From assembly GCA_001303445.1 (NCBI GenBank), contig LJTQ01000015.1, positions 1 through 34,356 of the forward strand: DNA of 34,356 bases. Reading direction: 5' to 3'. Source of the stretch: Betaproteobacteria bacterium SG8_39. GTDB taxonomy: Bacteria > Pseudomonadota > Gammaproteobacteria > Burkholderiales > SG8-39. Shown here in pieces: positions 26,372-34,356 of the stretch. Under the pieces are notes generated by a model. It made no database searches. It was not told the DNA's origin and was given only the letters and a program-made list of their open reading frames with translations. The translations under genes were made by a program, and so were the position numbers. Numbering within the stretch: the first letter of the stretch is position 1; every line of letters starts with the position of its first letter.

Positions 26372-27682
26372 CTACTTGTTGGCGGCCTGAAACTTGCGCA
26401 GCGTGTCGTTGCCGCGTTTCACCGCGTCGTCGAGCGCCGCCTTGGCGTCCTTCTTGCCTGAGAACGCCGCCTCGAGCTCCTCCTTGATGATGTCGCGGAT
26501 CTGCACGAAGTTGCCGAAGCGCAGGCCCTTGGAGTTCGCCGTGGGGTTGTGCAGCGTGAGCTGCTTCACCGCCATGTCGAAGCCCGGGTTCTTGTCGTAG
26601 AAGCCCGAGGCGCGCGTCTGCTCGTAGGCCGCCAGCGTGATCGGCACGTAGCCGGTGCCGGTATGCCACTCGACCTGGGTCTCGGGCAGCGACAGGAAGC
26701 CGAGGAACTTGGCCACGCCCGTGTAGTCGCCCTTGGGCTTGCCGGCCATCACCCACAGCGAGGCGCCGCCGATGATCGAGTTCTGCGGCGCACCCTTGAC
26801 GTCGTCGTGGTACGGCAGGAAGTTGACCGACCAGTCGACCTTGCCGGCCTTCTTGATGCCGCCAATCGCGCTCGCGCTGCCGGTGAACATCGCGCACTCG
26901 CCGCCGGCGAACTTGGCGTCGCCCTGGCTGGTGCGCCCGGCATAGACGAACAGCCCCTGCTTCGCCATGTCGGCGAGCATCTGGATGTGCCGCACGTGCA
27001 GCGGCGAATTGAACTCGAAAACCGTGTCGAAGCCGCCCATGCCGTTCTGCTTGGTGCCGATCGGCACGTTGTGCCAGGCGCTGAAGTTCTCCACATGCAC
27101 CCACGACGGCCAGCTGGTCGTGTAGACGCAGGCCTGCCCCGCGGCCTTGAGCTTCTCGGCGACGGCACGCAGCTCCTTCCAGGTCTTCGGCGCCACCGGC
27201 TCGAGCCCGGCCTTCTTGAACGCATCCTTGTTGATGTAAAAGAGCGCCGTCGAGCTGTTGAACGGCAGCGACAGCATGTTGCCCTTGAGGTCGGTGTAGT
27301 AGCCGGTCACCGTCGGCAGGTAGGCCTTGGGATCGAATTTCTCGCCGGAGTCCTTCATTACCTTCGCCACCGGGACGATCGCGCCCTTGGCCGCCATCAT
27401 GGTCGCGGTGCCGACCTCGTACACCTGCACGATATGCGGCGGATTCTTGGCGCGGAACGCGGCGATCGCCGCGGTCATCGACACCGGGTAGCTGCCCTTG
27501 TAGACCGGCACCACCGTGTAGTCCTTCTGGCTCGCGTTGAACTTCTCGGCGATGGCCTTGACCCGTTCGCCGAGCGCGCCCCCCATCGAGTGCCACCACT
27601 GAATCTCGGTCGCGGCCTGCGCCGAACCCAACGTGATCAGGCCGGCGCCAAGCAGCGCGGCCGCAATTGCCTTGCGTTTCAT
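26372..27682 (-). CDS. ugpB: sn-Glycerol-3-phosphate ABC transporter substrate-binding protein (copy 1)
   Basis: 436 aa from ATG 27682 with signal peptide; ATEIQWWHSMGGALGERV, PHIVQVYEVGTATMMAAKGAI, LPFNSSTALFYINKDAF. Confidence 0.93.
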   Translation of the reverse strand: MKRKAIAAALLGAGLITLGSAQAATEIQWWHSMGGALGERVKAIAEKFNASQKDYTVVPVYKGSYPVSMTAAIAAFRAKNPPHIVQVYEVGTATMMAAKGAIVPVAKVMKDSGEKFDPKAYLPTVTGYYTDLKGNMLSLPFNSSTALFYINKDAFKKAGLEPVAPKTWKELRAVAEKLKAAGQACVYTTSWPSWVHVENFSAWHNVPIGTKQNGMGGFDTVFEFNSPLHVRHIQMLADMAKQGLFVYAGRTSQGDAKFAGGECAMFTGSASAIGGIKKAGKVDWSVNFLPYHDDVKGAPQNSIIGGASLWVMAGKPKGDYTGVAKFLGFLSLPETQVEWHTGTGYVPITLAAYEQTRASGFYDKNPGFDMAVKQLTLHNPTANSKGLRFGNFVQIRDIIKEELEAAFSGKKDAKAALDDAVKRGNDTLRKFQAANK

Positions 27683-27782
27683 CTGAGTCCCCTTCCTCCG
27701 TTGAACGCCGGCCCGCACCGGCACCGGCGCAGCCTAGCGCGCGAATGTTACGCCTATTCCCTTTGTTCCAGCCACGAAGGGG

Positions 27783-29135
27783 CTACTTGGCCTTGGCACG
27801 GCGCGCCCGCCCGCCCGCCGGGGCATTGGCCCGCTCGAATTCCTCGAGCAGGGCGTTGCCGCGCGCCACCGCGGAGTTGAGCGCGTCGAGCGGGGTCTTG
27901 CGATCGCCCCACACCGCCTCGAGCTCTTCCTCGATGATGGCGCGGATGGCGAGAAAATGGCCGAGGCGGATGCCCTTGGACTCGCGCGTCGGGTTGCGCA
28001 GCAGCAGCTGGCGCACCGCGACCTGGTGGCCCGGGTTGCTCAGGTAAAAGCCGTTTTTCTCGGTCAGCATGTACGCTGCCTTGGTGATCGGCACGTAACC
28101 GGTGGTCTGGTGCCACTGCGCCTGCACCTCGGGCTGCGCCAGGTAGGCGATGAACCTCGCCATCGCCTTGTATTCGCTGCGCGTCTTGCCGTTGAGCGCC
28201 CACAGCCCGGCGCCGCCGATCAGCGTGTTCTGCGGCGCCTCGGGGAAATCGTCGTAGTACGGCAGCTGCGCAACGCCGAAATCGAAGCGCGCGGCACGGC
28301 GCAGCTCGGCATAGGACGAGGACGACGCGGTAAGCACCGCGCACTCGCCGGAGGCGAAGCGCGCCTCGGCGTCGTCGCGCCGGCCCGACCAGGTGAAGTA
28401 GCCCGACTTGTACCAGGAGGCGAGCATCGAGATCCAGCGCACCATCAGGCGGGTGTTGAAGTTCAGGCGCGCGTCGGTGCCGCCCAGGCCGTTGTCCTCG
28501 GTCGCGAACGGCTGGTTGTGCCAGGCGCCCATGTTCTCGAGCAGCACCCAGCTCGGCCAGGTCGTGGTGAGCGCGCATTTCGCGCCGCTGTCGAGCAGCG
28601 CGCCGAGCGCCTTCGGCATCTCGTACCAGGTCTTGGGCGCGTGCTCGGGGTCGAGCCGCGCCTTGCGGAAAGCGTCCTTGTTGTAATACAGCACCGGCGT
28701 CGAGGTGTTGAACGGCAGCGCGAGCAGGCGACCCCGCGCGTCCGAAAAGTACGCCGCCACGGCGGGCACGAAGGCCCCGTGATCGAGCGGCGACCCGGCG
28801 TCGACCATCAGCCGCCACACCGGCTTGACCAGGTCGCGCGCGGCGATCATGTCCGCCGTGCCGACCTCGAAGACCTGCACCAGGTGCGGCGTGCGCTTTG
28901 CGCGGTAGGCTTCGAACACCGCGCGCTCGACGACGTCGTACGGTCCTTTGTAGGTCGCGACGACGCGCACGTCCTTCTGCGCCGCGTTGAAGCGCGCAAC
29001 CAGCGCGTCGATCTCTGCGCCACGCGCGCCGCCCATCGCGTGCCAGAACTGGATCTCGGTGGCCTTGGCCAAGGCCGGTGCGGACCACGGCAGGGCCAGC
29101 AGCGCGGCCGCCAGCGCCATGACAATGCGAAACAT
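27783..29135 (-). CDS. UgpB-like substrate-binding protein (copy 2, paralog)
   Basis: 450 aa from ATG 29135; ATEIQFWHAMGGARGAEIDALV, PHLVQVFEVGTADMIAARDLV, LPFNTSTPVLYYNKDAF; colinear with copy 1; basic C-terminal tail GGRARRAKAK. Confidence 0.9.
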   Translation of the reverse strand: MFRIVMALAAALLALPWSAPALAKATEIQFWHAMGGARGAEIDALVARFNAAQKDVRVVATYKGPYDVVERAVFEAYRAKRTPHLVQVFEVGTADMIAARDLVKPVWRLMVDAGSPLDHGAFVPAVAAYFSDARGRLLALPFNTSTPVLYYNKDAFRKARLDPEHAPKTWYEMPKALGALLDSGAKCALTTTWPSWVLLENMGAWHNQPFATEDNGLGGTDARLNFNTRLMVRWISMLASWYKSGYFTWSGRRDDAEARFASGECAVLTASSSSYAELRRAARFDFGVAQLPYYDDFPEAPQNTLIGGAGLWALNGKTRSEYKAMARFIAYLAQPEVQAQWHQTTGYVPITKAAYMLTEKNGFYLSNPGHQVAVRQLLLRNPTRESKGIRLGHFLAIRAIIEEELEAVWGDRKTPLDALNSAVARGNALLEEFERANAPAGGRARRAKAK

Positions 29136-29158
29136 TCGCCTCCCCCAGTCAAACCAAA

Positions 29159-29179
29159 CCGCGCCGCGCTGCGGCGCGG
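29159..29179. repeat. 9-bp perfect inverted repeat upstream of the second ugpB-like gene
   Basis: CCGCGCCGC-GCT-GCGGCGCGG; on the minus strand followed by TTTGGTTTGACT and then GGGGGAGG before ATG 29135. Confidence 0.6.
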
Positions 29180-29285
29180 CAGAGTGCGAGTATCGCATCA
29201 CCGCAGCGATTGCCTCGCATGAACCTGTGCTGTTCCGCAGACCACGGCGAGGCTAAGATGGTTCCGCACCGGATCGAAATTGCGC

Positions 29286-30683
29286 ATGACCGCCCTTCAC
29301 CAACTCAGCGCCGCCGAGCTCGCCGCGCAGTATGCCGACGGCCGACTGTCGCCGGTCGAAGTCACCACGGCCCTGCTCGCGCGCATCGATGCCTGGGAGC
29401 CGACGCTGAACGCGATGTACCGCCTGCGGCGCGAGGACGCGCTCGCCGACGCGCGCGCCGCCGAGGCACGCTGGCGCGCCGGGGCGCCGCTGTCGCCGCT
29501 CGACGGCGTGCCGATCACCATCAAGGAGAACATCGCGACGCGGGGTGAGCCGGCGCCGATCGGCACCCGCGCCAACGAGGGCCTGCCGCCCGCCGCCGAG
29601 GACGCGCCGCCGGCGGCGCGGGTGCGCGAGGCAGGCTGCGTCGTCCTCGGCAAGACGACGATGCCCGACTTCGGCATGCTGTCCTCGGGCCTGTCGAGCC
29701 TGCACGGCATCACGCGCAACCCCTGGCGCCGCGACCGCAACACCTCGGGCTCGAGTTCCGGCGCCGGCGCCGCCGCCGCCGCGGGCTACGCGCCGCTGCA
29801 CATCGGCACCGACATCGGCGGCTCGGTGCGCCTGCCGGCGACGCATTGCGGCATCTTCGCCCTCAAGCCGTCGCTCGGCCGGATTCCGGTCTATCCGCCC
29901 TACATCGGCCGCGTCGCAGGACCGATGACGCGCAGCGTGGGCGACGCGGCGCTGCTGCTCAACGTGCTCGCCCGGCCCGACGCGCGCGACTTCATGAGCC
30001 TGCCGCAGGACGCGACCGACTACGCCGCGGCGCTCGAGGGCCGCGCGCTCAAGGGCCTGCGCATCGGCCTGCTCACCGACATGGGCGTCGGCCTGCCGGT
30101 GCACGCCGAAGTGCGCGCGGCGGCCGAGGCCGCCGCGCAGGCGCTCGCTTCGGCCGGCGCGACGCTGGCGCCGCTGGCCCCGTTCCTCGGCGCCGAACTG
30201 TTCGACGGCGTGCTGCGTTTTTTCGAGGCGCGCTCGTATGCGGATTACCGCGCGCTCGCGCCCGAGCGCCGGGCGAAGGTCCTGCCGTTCATCGTCGAGT
30301 GGTGCACGCATCGCGCGCGGCACTTCAGCGGCGAGGACGTCATGACGGCCTACAACAGCCTCGTCGCGCTGCGCGATGCGACGGTGCGCGCGACGCAGCC
30401 CTTCGACTACGTGATCACGCCGGTCTCGCCGATCCTGCCCTACGAAGCCGAGCTCCCCTGCCCCGGCAACGATCCGCACAACGCGCTGCCGCATATCGCC
30501 TTCACGGCGCCCGCCAACTTCTCCGAGCAGCCGGCGGCTTCGATCAACTGGCAGGCGAGCGCCGAGGGCCTGCCGATCGGCGTGCAGGTGATCGGCCGGC
30601 GCTTCGACGACCGCGGCGTGCTGCAGGTCGCGCGCGCCCTCGAACAGCTGCGCCCCGCGCAGGCGCCCTGGCCGGAGCCCTGA
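29286..30683 (+). CDS. Amidase (amidase signature family)
   Basis: 465 aa; GVPITIKENIATRG, NTSGSSSGAGAAAAAGYAPLHIGTDIGGSVRLPATHCGIFALKPSLGRIP. Confidence 0.93.
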   Translation: MTALHQLSAAELAAQYADGRLSPVEVTTALLARIDAWEPTLNAMYRLRREDALADARAAEARWRAGAPLSPLDGVPITIKENIATRGEPAPIGTRANEGLPPAAEDAPPAARVREAGCVVLGKTTMPDFGMLSSGLSSLHGITRNPWRRDRNTSGSSSGAGAAAAAGYAPLHIGTDIGGSVRLPATHCGIFALKPSLGRIPVYPPYIGRVAGPMTRSVGDAALLLNVLARPDARDFMSLPQDATDYAAALEGRALKGLRIGLLTDMGVGLPVHAEVRAAAEAAAQALASAGATLAPLAPFLGAELFDGVLRFFEARSYADYRALAPERRAKVLPFIVEWCTHRARHFSGEDVMTAYNSLVALRDATVRATQPFDYVITPVSPILPYEAELPCPGNDPHNALPHIAFTAPANFSEQPAASINWQASAEGLPIGVQVIGRRFDDRGVLQVARALEQLRPAQAPWPEP

Positions 30684-30685
30684 GC

Positions 30686-32170
30686 ATGGCGCAGGCCGAC
30701 CTCGTCATCCGCGACGCGTTGCTCTACGACGGCAGCGGCGCCGCGCCCGTGACCGGCGACCTTGCGATCGAAGGCGGCCGCATTGCAGCCGTCGGCTCGG
30801 TCGGCGGCAGCGCCAAGCGCACGCTCGATGCGCGGGGCCTTGCGCTCGCCCCCGGCTTCATCGACGTGCACACGCACGACGACTTCGCGCTGCGCAAGCA
30901 CCCCGACATGGCGTTCAAGGTACTCGGCGGCGTGACGACCTGCGTGGTCGGCAACTGCGGCTTCGGCCCGGCGCCGTTTCGCGAGGCCTGGCAGATGGCC
31001 GCCGGCTTCCAGAGCGCAGGCGAGCTATCCGGATGGGAGGGCCATCGCGGCTACCTCGAGACGCTGGAGCGCGAGCCACCGAGCGTCAACGTCGCCACGC
31101 TGATCGGCCACGGCACGGTGCGGCTGGCGGCGATGGCTGCGCCGAAGAATCCGGCGCCGAGCGACGCCGAGATGGCGAAGATGAAGGCCATCGTGCAGGA
31201 GGGCCTCGACGCCGGCGCGGTGGGGATGTCGACCGGCCTGGTCTACGAGCCCGGGCGCAACGCGGCGACCGACGAGATCGTCGAGCTGGCGAAGCTGATG
31301 GCCGGCAGCGGCGCGCTGTACGCCACCCACATGCGCGACGAAAGCCTCGGCCTGCTCGATTCGGTCGACGAAGCGATCGCGATCGGCGTGCGCGCCGCGG
31401 TGCCGGTGCAGATCTCGCACCACAAGGCCTCCGGGCGGCGCGCCTGGGGCATGGTTTCGCAGTCGCTCGCCCGCATCGACGCCGCGCAGCGCAGCGGGCT
31501 CGACGTGCACGCCGACCAGTATCCGTACACCGCAGGCAGCACCATCCTCTCGGCGGTGGTTGCCGACGGCCGCTTCGGCGGCGGCCTCGGCACGCTCACC
31601 GCGGACGACGTGGTGATCGCATCGAGCAAGGGCCACGCCGACTGGGAGGGCAAGTCGATCGCCGTGCTCGCGCGCGAGATGAACCTCGAGCCGCTCGCCA
31701 CCGCGCACCGCATCCTCGAGGCGGCGCCCGGCACGACCGCGGTGCTGCACGCGATGAACGAGGACGACGTGCGCACGGTGATGCGCCATCCGAGCACCAT
31801 GATCGGCTCGGACGGCATCCCCGCGCTCGACGGCCGGCCGCACCCGCGCCTGTACGGCACGTTCGCGCGCGTGCTGGGCCGCTATTCGCGCGACCTGGGG
31901 CTGTTCCTGATGGAGGAGGCGGTCTACCGCATGACCGGTTTTCCGGCGGCCAAGTTCGGTTTCCGGGACCGCGGCCTGCTGCGCGACGGCTTCGCCGCAG
32001 ACCTGGTGCTGTTCGACCCGAAGACGGTGATCGACGTCGGCAGCTACGAGGACCCCAAGCACCCGCCGAAAGGCATTGCCCGGGTCTTCGTCAACGGTGT
32101 CGAGGTCGTCGCCGCCGCGCAACACAGCGGCGCGCGCCCGGGGTGCGTGTTGCGCAGGACGACGCGCTAG
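30686..32170 (+). CDS. N-acyl-D-amino-acid deacylase / D-aminoacylase family amidohydrolase
   Basis: 494 aa; ALAPGFIDVHTHDDFALRKHPDMAFKVLGGVTTCVVGNCGFGPAP, AVGMSTGLVYEPGRNA, HMRDES, MIGSDGIP. Confidence 0.92.
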   Translation: MAQADLVIRDALLYDGSGAAPVTGDLAIEGGRIAAVGSVGGSAKRTLDARGLALAPGFIDVHTHDDFALRKHPDMAFKVLGGVTTCVVGNCGFGPAPFREAWQMAAGFQSAGELSGWEGHRGYLETLEREPPSVNVATLIGHGTVRLAAMAAPKNPAPSDAEMAKMKAIVQEGLDAGAVGMSTGLVYEPGRNAATDEIVELAKLMAGSGALYATHMRDESLGLLDSVDEAIAIGVRAAVPVQISHHKASGRRAWGMVSQSLARIDAAQRSGLDVHADQYPYTAGSTILSAVVADGRFGGGLGTLTADDVVIASSKGHADWEGKSIAVLAREMNLEPLATAHRILEAAPGTTAVLHAMNEDDVRTVMRHPSTMIGSDGIPALDGRPHPRLYGTFARVLGRYSRDLGLFLMEEAVYRMTGFPAAKFGFRDRGLLRDGFAADLVLFDPKTVIDVGSYEDPKHPPKGIARVFVNGVEVVAAAQHSGARPGCVLRRTTR

Positions 32171-33087
32171 CGTCCGGCCTTCACGATCCTGTTGCGTATC
32201 CGTCCGATTCCCTCGACTTCGGTCTCGAGGACGTCGCCCGGCGCCATGAATTCGGGCGGCGTGCGCGCATGGCCCACCCCCGCCGGCGTGCCGGTCGAGA
32301 TGATGTCGCCCGGCTCGAGCGTCAGCCCGGCCGACAGCTCGGCGATGATGCGCGGGATGCGGAAATACATCTGGCGCGTGCTGGCGTCCTGCTTGGTCAC
32401 GCCGTTGACGCGGCAGGCGACGCGCAGCGCATGCGGGTCGGGCACCTCGTCGGCAGTGACGATCCACGGCCCCATCGGGCAGCTGCCGTCGAGGCTCTTG
32501 CCCTTGAACCACTGCTGGCCGTGCTGGCGCTGGACCTCGCGCGCCGAGACGTCGTTCACCACCGTGTAGCCGAACACGTGCTTCATCGAGTCGCGCTCGG
32601 CGATATTGCGCCCGCCGCGGCCGATGATCACGCCCAGCTCGACCTCCCAGTCGAGCTTCTCGGTGACCCCCGCGTGCAGCGGCACCGGATCGGCGGGCCC
32701 GACGACGGTGGTCGGCACCTTGCTGAAGAAGGTCGGATGCTGCGGCATCTCCTGCTGCTGCGGGCGCGCCTTGGCGCCCTCCTCGAAGTGCTCGAGGTAG
32801 TTCCAGCCGACGCAGAACACGTTCTTGCGCGGCCGCGGGATCGGCGCCAGCAGGCGCAGCGCGGCGAGCGCAACGCCCTTGCCGCGATAGGCCTTCGCCA
32901 GCCGGCGCAACGCGGCAAGGCCGCTGCGCCCGGAGGCGATGAGCGAGAGCATGTCGCCCGCATCGAACGGCAGGCACTGGCGCGCGCGCGCCGCCGCGGC
33001 CCCGACGTCCATCACGCCGCCCGATTCGAGCAGCACTCCGATGCGCGCCGCACCGCCGCGCTTGGGTTTGAACGTGAGCAGTCGCAT
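32167..33087 (-). CDS. Fumarylacetoacetate hydrolase family protein
   Basis: 306 aa; NVFCVGWNYLEHFEEG, DWEVELGVIIGRGGRNI, GYTVVNDVSAREVQ, GDIISTGTPAGVGHAR. Confidence 0.93.
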   Translation of the reverse strand: MRLLTFKPKRGGAARIGVLLESGGVMDVGAAAARARQCLPFDAGDMLSLIASGRSGLAALRRLAKAYRGKGVALAALRLLAPIPRPRKNVFCVGWNYLEHFEEGAKARPQQQEMPQHPTFFSKVPTTVVGPADPVPLHAGVTEKLDWEVELGVIIGRGGRNIAERDSMKHVFGYTVVNDVSAREVQRQHGQQWFKGKSLDGSCPMGPWIVTADEVPDPHALRVACRVNGVTKQDASTRQMYFRIPRIIAELSAGLTLEPGDIISTGTPAGVGHARTPPEFMAPGDVLETEVEGIGRIRNRIVKAGR

Positions 33088-33105
33088 GGTCGGTCCCCCG
33101 GTCCG

Positions 33106-34356
33106 TTAGCCCTGATGCACCGGACCGAGCGGGCGCAGGCGCACGCCCTCGCGCAGCTTGGTCCAGTGGAATTCGGCCGGGTCGGCGAGCGCCGGGCCGG
33201 GCGACTTCACCACCAGCACCTCGCGGGCGATGGGCTGGAAGTCGGCGCGGAAGTGCACCGAGCTCTTCAGCCCGAGCACGCGCTGCGTGCGCGGCTCGAT
33301 GCCGAGGTGGCGGAACATCTCCTGGTCGGCGGCCTGCACCTTGCGCGAGGCGAGCACCACGCGCACGCCCGGAGCGGCGCGGCTGCGCAGCAGCGCCATG
33401 GTGCCGAGCGTCATGCGAAAGCCCTTGAACATCGGCCCCGTGCAGGTGAAGCGCCCGTCGCCGATGCGCTCGACGGTGAATTCGCCTTCGAACGGCGCGT
33501 CGCCGGGAATGTTGGAGCGCCCGCCGAGCGCGAATGCCAGCGTCGCGCCCTGCCCCGCCTCGCGCGCGCGCTCGGCCGCCTGGGCGTCGATCAGCAGGCC
33601 GAGCACGGCGTCCTCGGCGCGCTGCTCGATCAGCGCGGCGAGCAGGCCCGTGGTGTCGCCGTTGCCGCCCGCGCCGGGATTGTCCTGGGTGTCGGCGAGC
33701 ACCACCGGCGCGCCCGGCGCGCCCTGCGCGCGGGCGCGGCGCACCGCGTCCTGCGGCGCGTGCAGCTCGAGCGCGAAATCCTTCTCCGCGCCGGCGACCC
33801 GCTCGCGCAGCGCGCCGACGCAGCGCTCGACCGCGCGCCGGTCCGGACCGTAGCCGAACACCGCCATGCCGCACTCGGCGAAGTCCGCCATCGGAAAACC
33901 GGGAGTGAACGACAGCGTCACGTCGTGGCGGTTCTCGAGCTCGCCGAGATCGGCGTAGATGCCGCGGCAGGGCTCGATGAACGAGCACTGCGAAGGAATC
34001 CCGGTCAGGAAGTCGAGGCCGTGGTCCACCGCCGCGAGGCGCTCGCCGCTTTTCAGCATGCGCTCGAGCAGGCGCGCGGCGCGCGCTCCGGTGTCGGCCA
34101 TGTCGACGTGCGGATAGGTGCGGTAGGCGGCCAGCGCGTCGGCGGTGTCGAGCATCGCGCGCGTCACGTTGGCGTGCAGGTCGAGGCTCGCCGCGATCGG
34201 CACGCGCGGGCCGACCGCCTCGCGCACGCGTCGCAGCAGCTCGCCTTCGCCGTCGTCGAATTCCTCCGACACCATCGCGCCGTGCAGGTCGAGATAGACG
34301 CCGTCGACACGGCCCGCCGCACGCAGCCGCTCGATGAGCTCGCCGGCGATGCGCTC
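33106..34356 (-). CDS. M81-family metallopeptidase (MlrC/microcystinase-C-like), 5' end outside the window
   Basis: Open frame to window end (ERIAGELIERLRAAGRVDGVYLDLHGAMVSEEFDDGEGELLRRVREAVG...); AASLDLHANVT, DTQDNPGAGGNGDTT motifs. Confidence 0.9.
   Translation of the reverse strand, partial: ERIAGELIERLRAAGRVDGVYLDLHGAMVSEEFDDGEGELLRRVREAVGPRVPIAASLDLHANVTRAMLDTADALAAYRTYPHVDMADTGARAARLLERMLKSGERLAAVDHGLDFLTGIPSQCSFIEPCRGIYADLGELENRHDVTLSFTPGFPMADFAECGMAVFGYGPDRRAVERCVGALRERVAGAEKDFALELHAPQDAVRRARAQGAPGAPVVLADTQDNPGAGGNGDTTGLLAALIEQRAEDAVLGLLIDAQAAERAREAGQGATLAFALGGRSNIPGDAPFEGEFTVERIGDGRFTCTGPMFKGFRMTLGTMALLRSRAAPGVRVVLASRKVQAADQEMFRHLGIEPRTQRVLGLKSSVHFRADFQPIAREVLVVKSPGPALADPAEFHWTKLREGVRLRPLGPVHQG

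Noticed and set aside
27701-27730. CGCCGG...CCGGCG inverted repeat upstream of ugpB as an operator or Pho box
   Set aside because: Short arms in GC-rich sequence, and no CTGTCAT-type Pho box direct repeats were found in this leader.
31025-33988. 987-aa minus-strand ORF spanning D-aminoacylase and FAH/M81 genes
   Set aside because: Out-of-frame/antisense composite of three recognisable genes, with no coherent domain.
1-34356. Possible mobile element, prophage, CRISPR array, tRNA or rRNA
   Set aside because: No integrase/transposase-like ORF, no regularly spaced direct repeats, no recognisable tRNA or rRNA segment seen by eye; a tRNAscan-SE/Infernal run would be needed for certainty.

Overview
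GC-rich chromosomal window, apparently betaproteobacterial-like (inference from gene content and order). It carries about 30 genes and no detectable rRNA, tRNA, CRISPR or mobile element. Left part: yhdP-like (partial), glnE, a cupin protein, a DUF3047-like lipoprotein, ilvE, a small zinc-finger protein, waaF, an NTF2-like protein, a YheT-like hydrolase, phosphomannomutase/phosphoglucomutase and a small Ala/Gln-rich lipoprotein. Centre (about 10.6-21.3 kb), the most interesting part: a di-iron ferritin-like protein and a MerR/B12-binding regulator with both photoreceptor-type motifs (W-x9-EH and E-x-H-x-x-G; LitR/CarH-like). These are divergent from a tightly overlapping operon: small secreted ORF, FAD oxidoreductase, DUF1365, CFA-synthase-like methyltransferase, chalcone-isomerase-like protein, MFS/GPH transporter, DUF3833, SDR, membrane class III nucleotide cyclase, NTF2-like protein. 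The divergent promoter region has two TTGTC...GACAA inverted repeats with centres 63 bp apart, an 11-bp direct repeat, and two opposed promoters that appear to share one -10 region. The methyltransferase lacks two bicarbonate-ligand residues of E. coli Cfa (C139->S, H266->Q), which fits a methylating rather than ring-forming enzyme. The cyclase has Ser/Ala where the substrate-specifying residues normally sit. Right part: GFA-family protein, a ugp-like glycerol-3-phosphate ABC operon (two tandem ugpB paralogs, ugpA, ugpE, ugpC, a secreted propeller-like protein, ugpQ-like GDPD) with an internal terminator, then amidase, D-aminoacylase, FAH-family and M81/MlrC-like genes. All calls come from reading the sequence and family recall; no searches were run.
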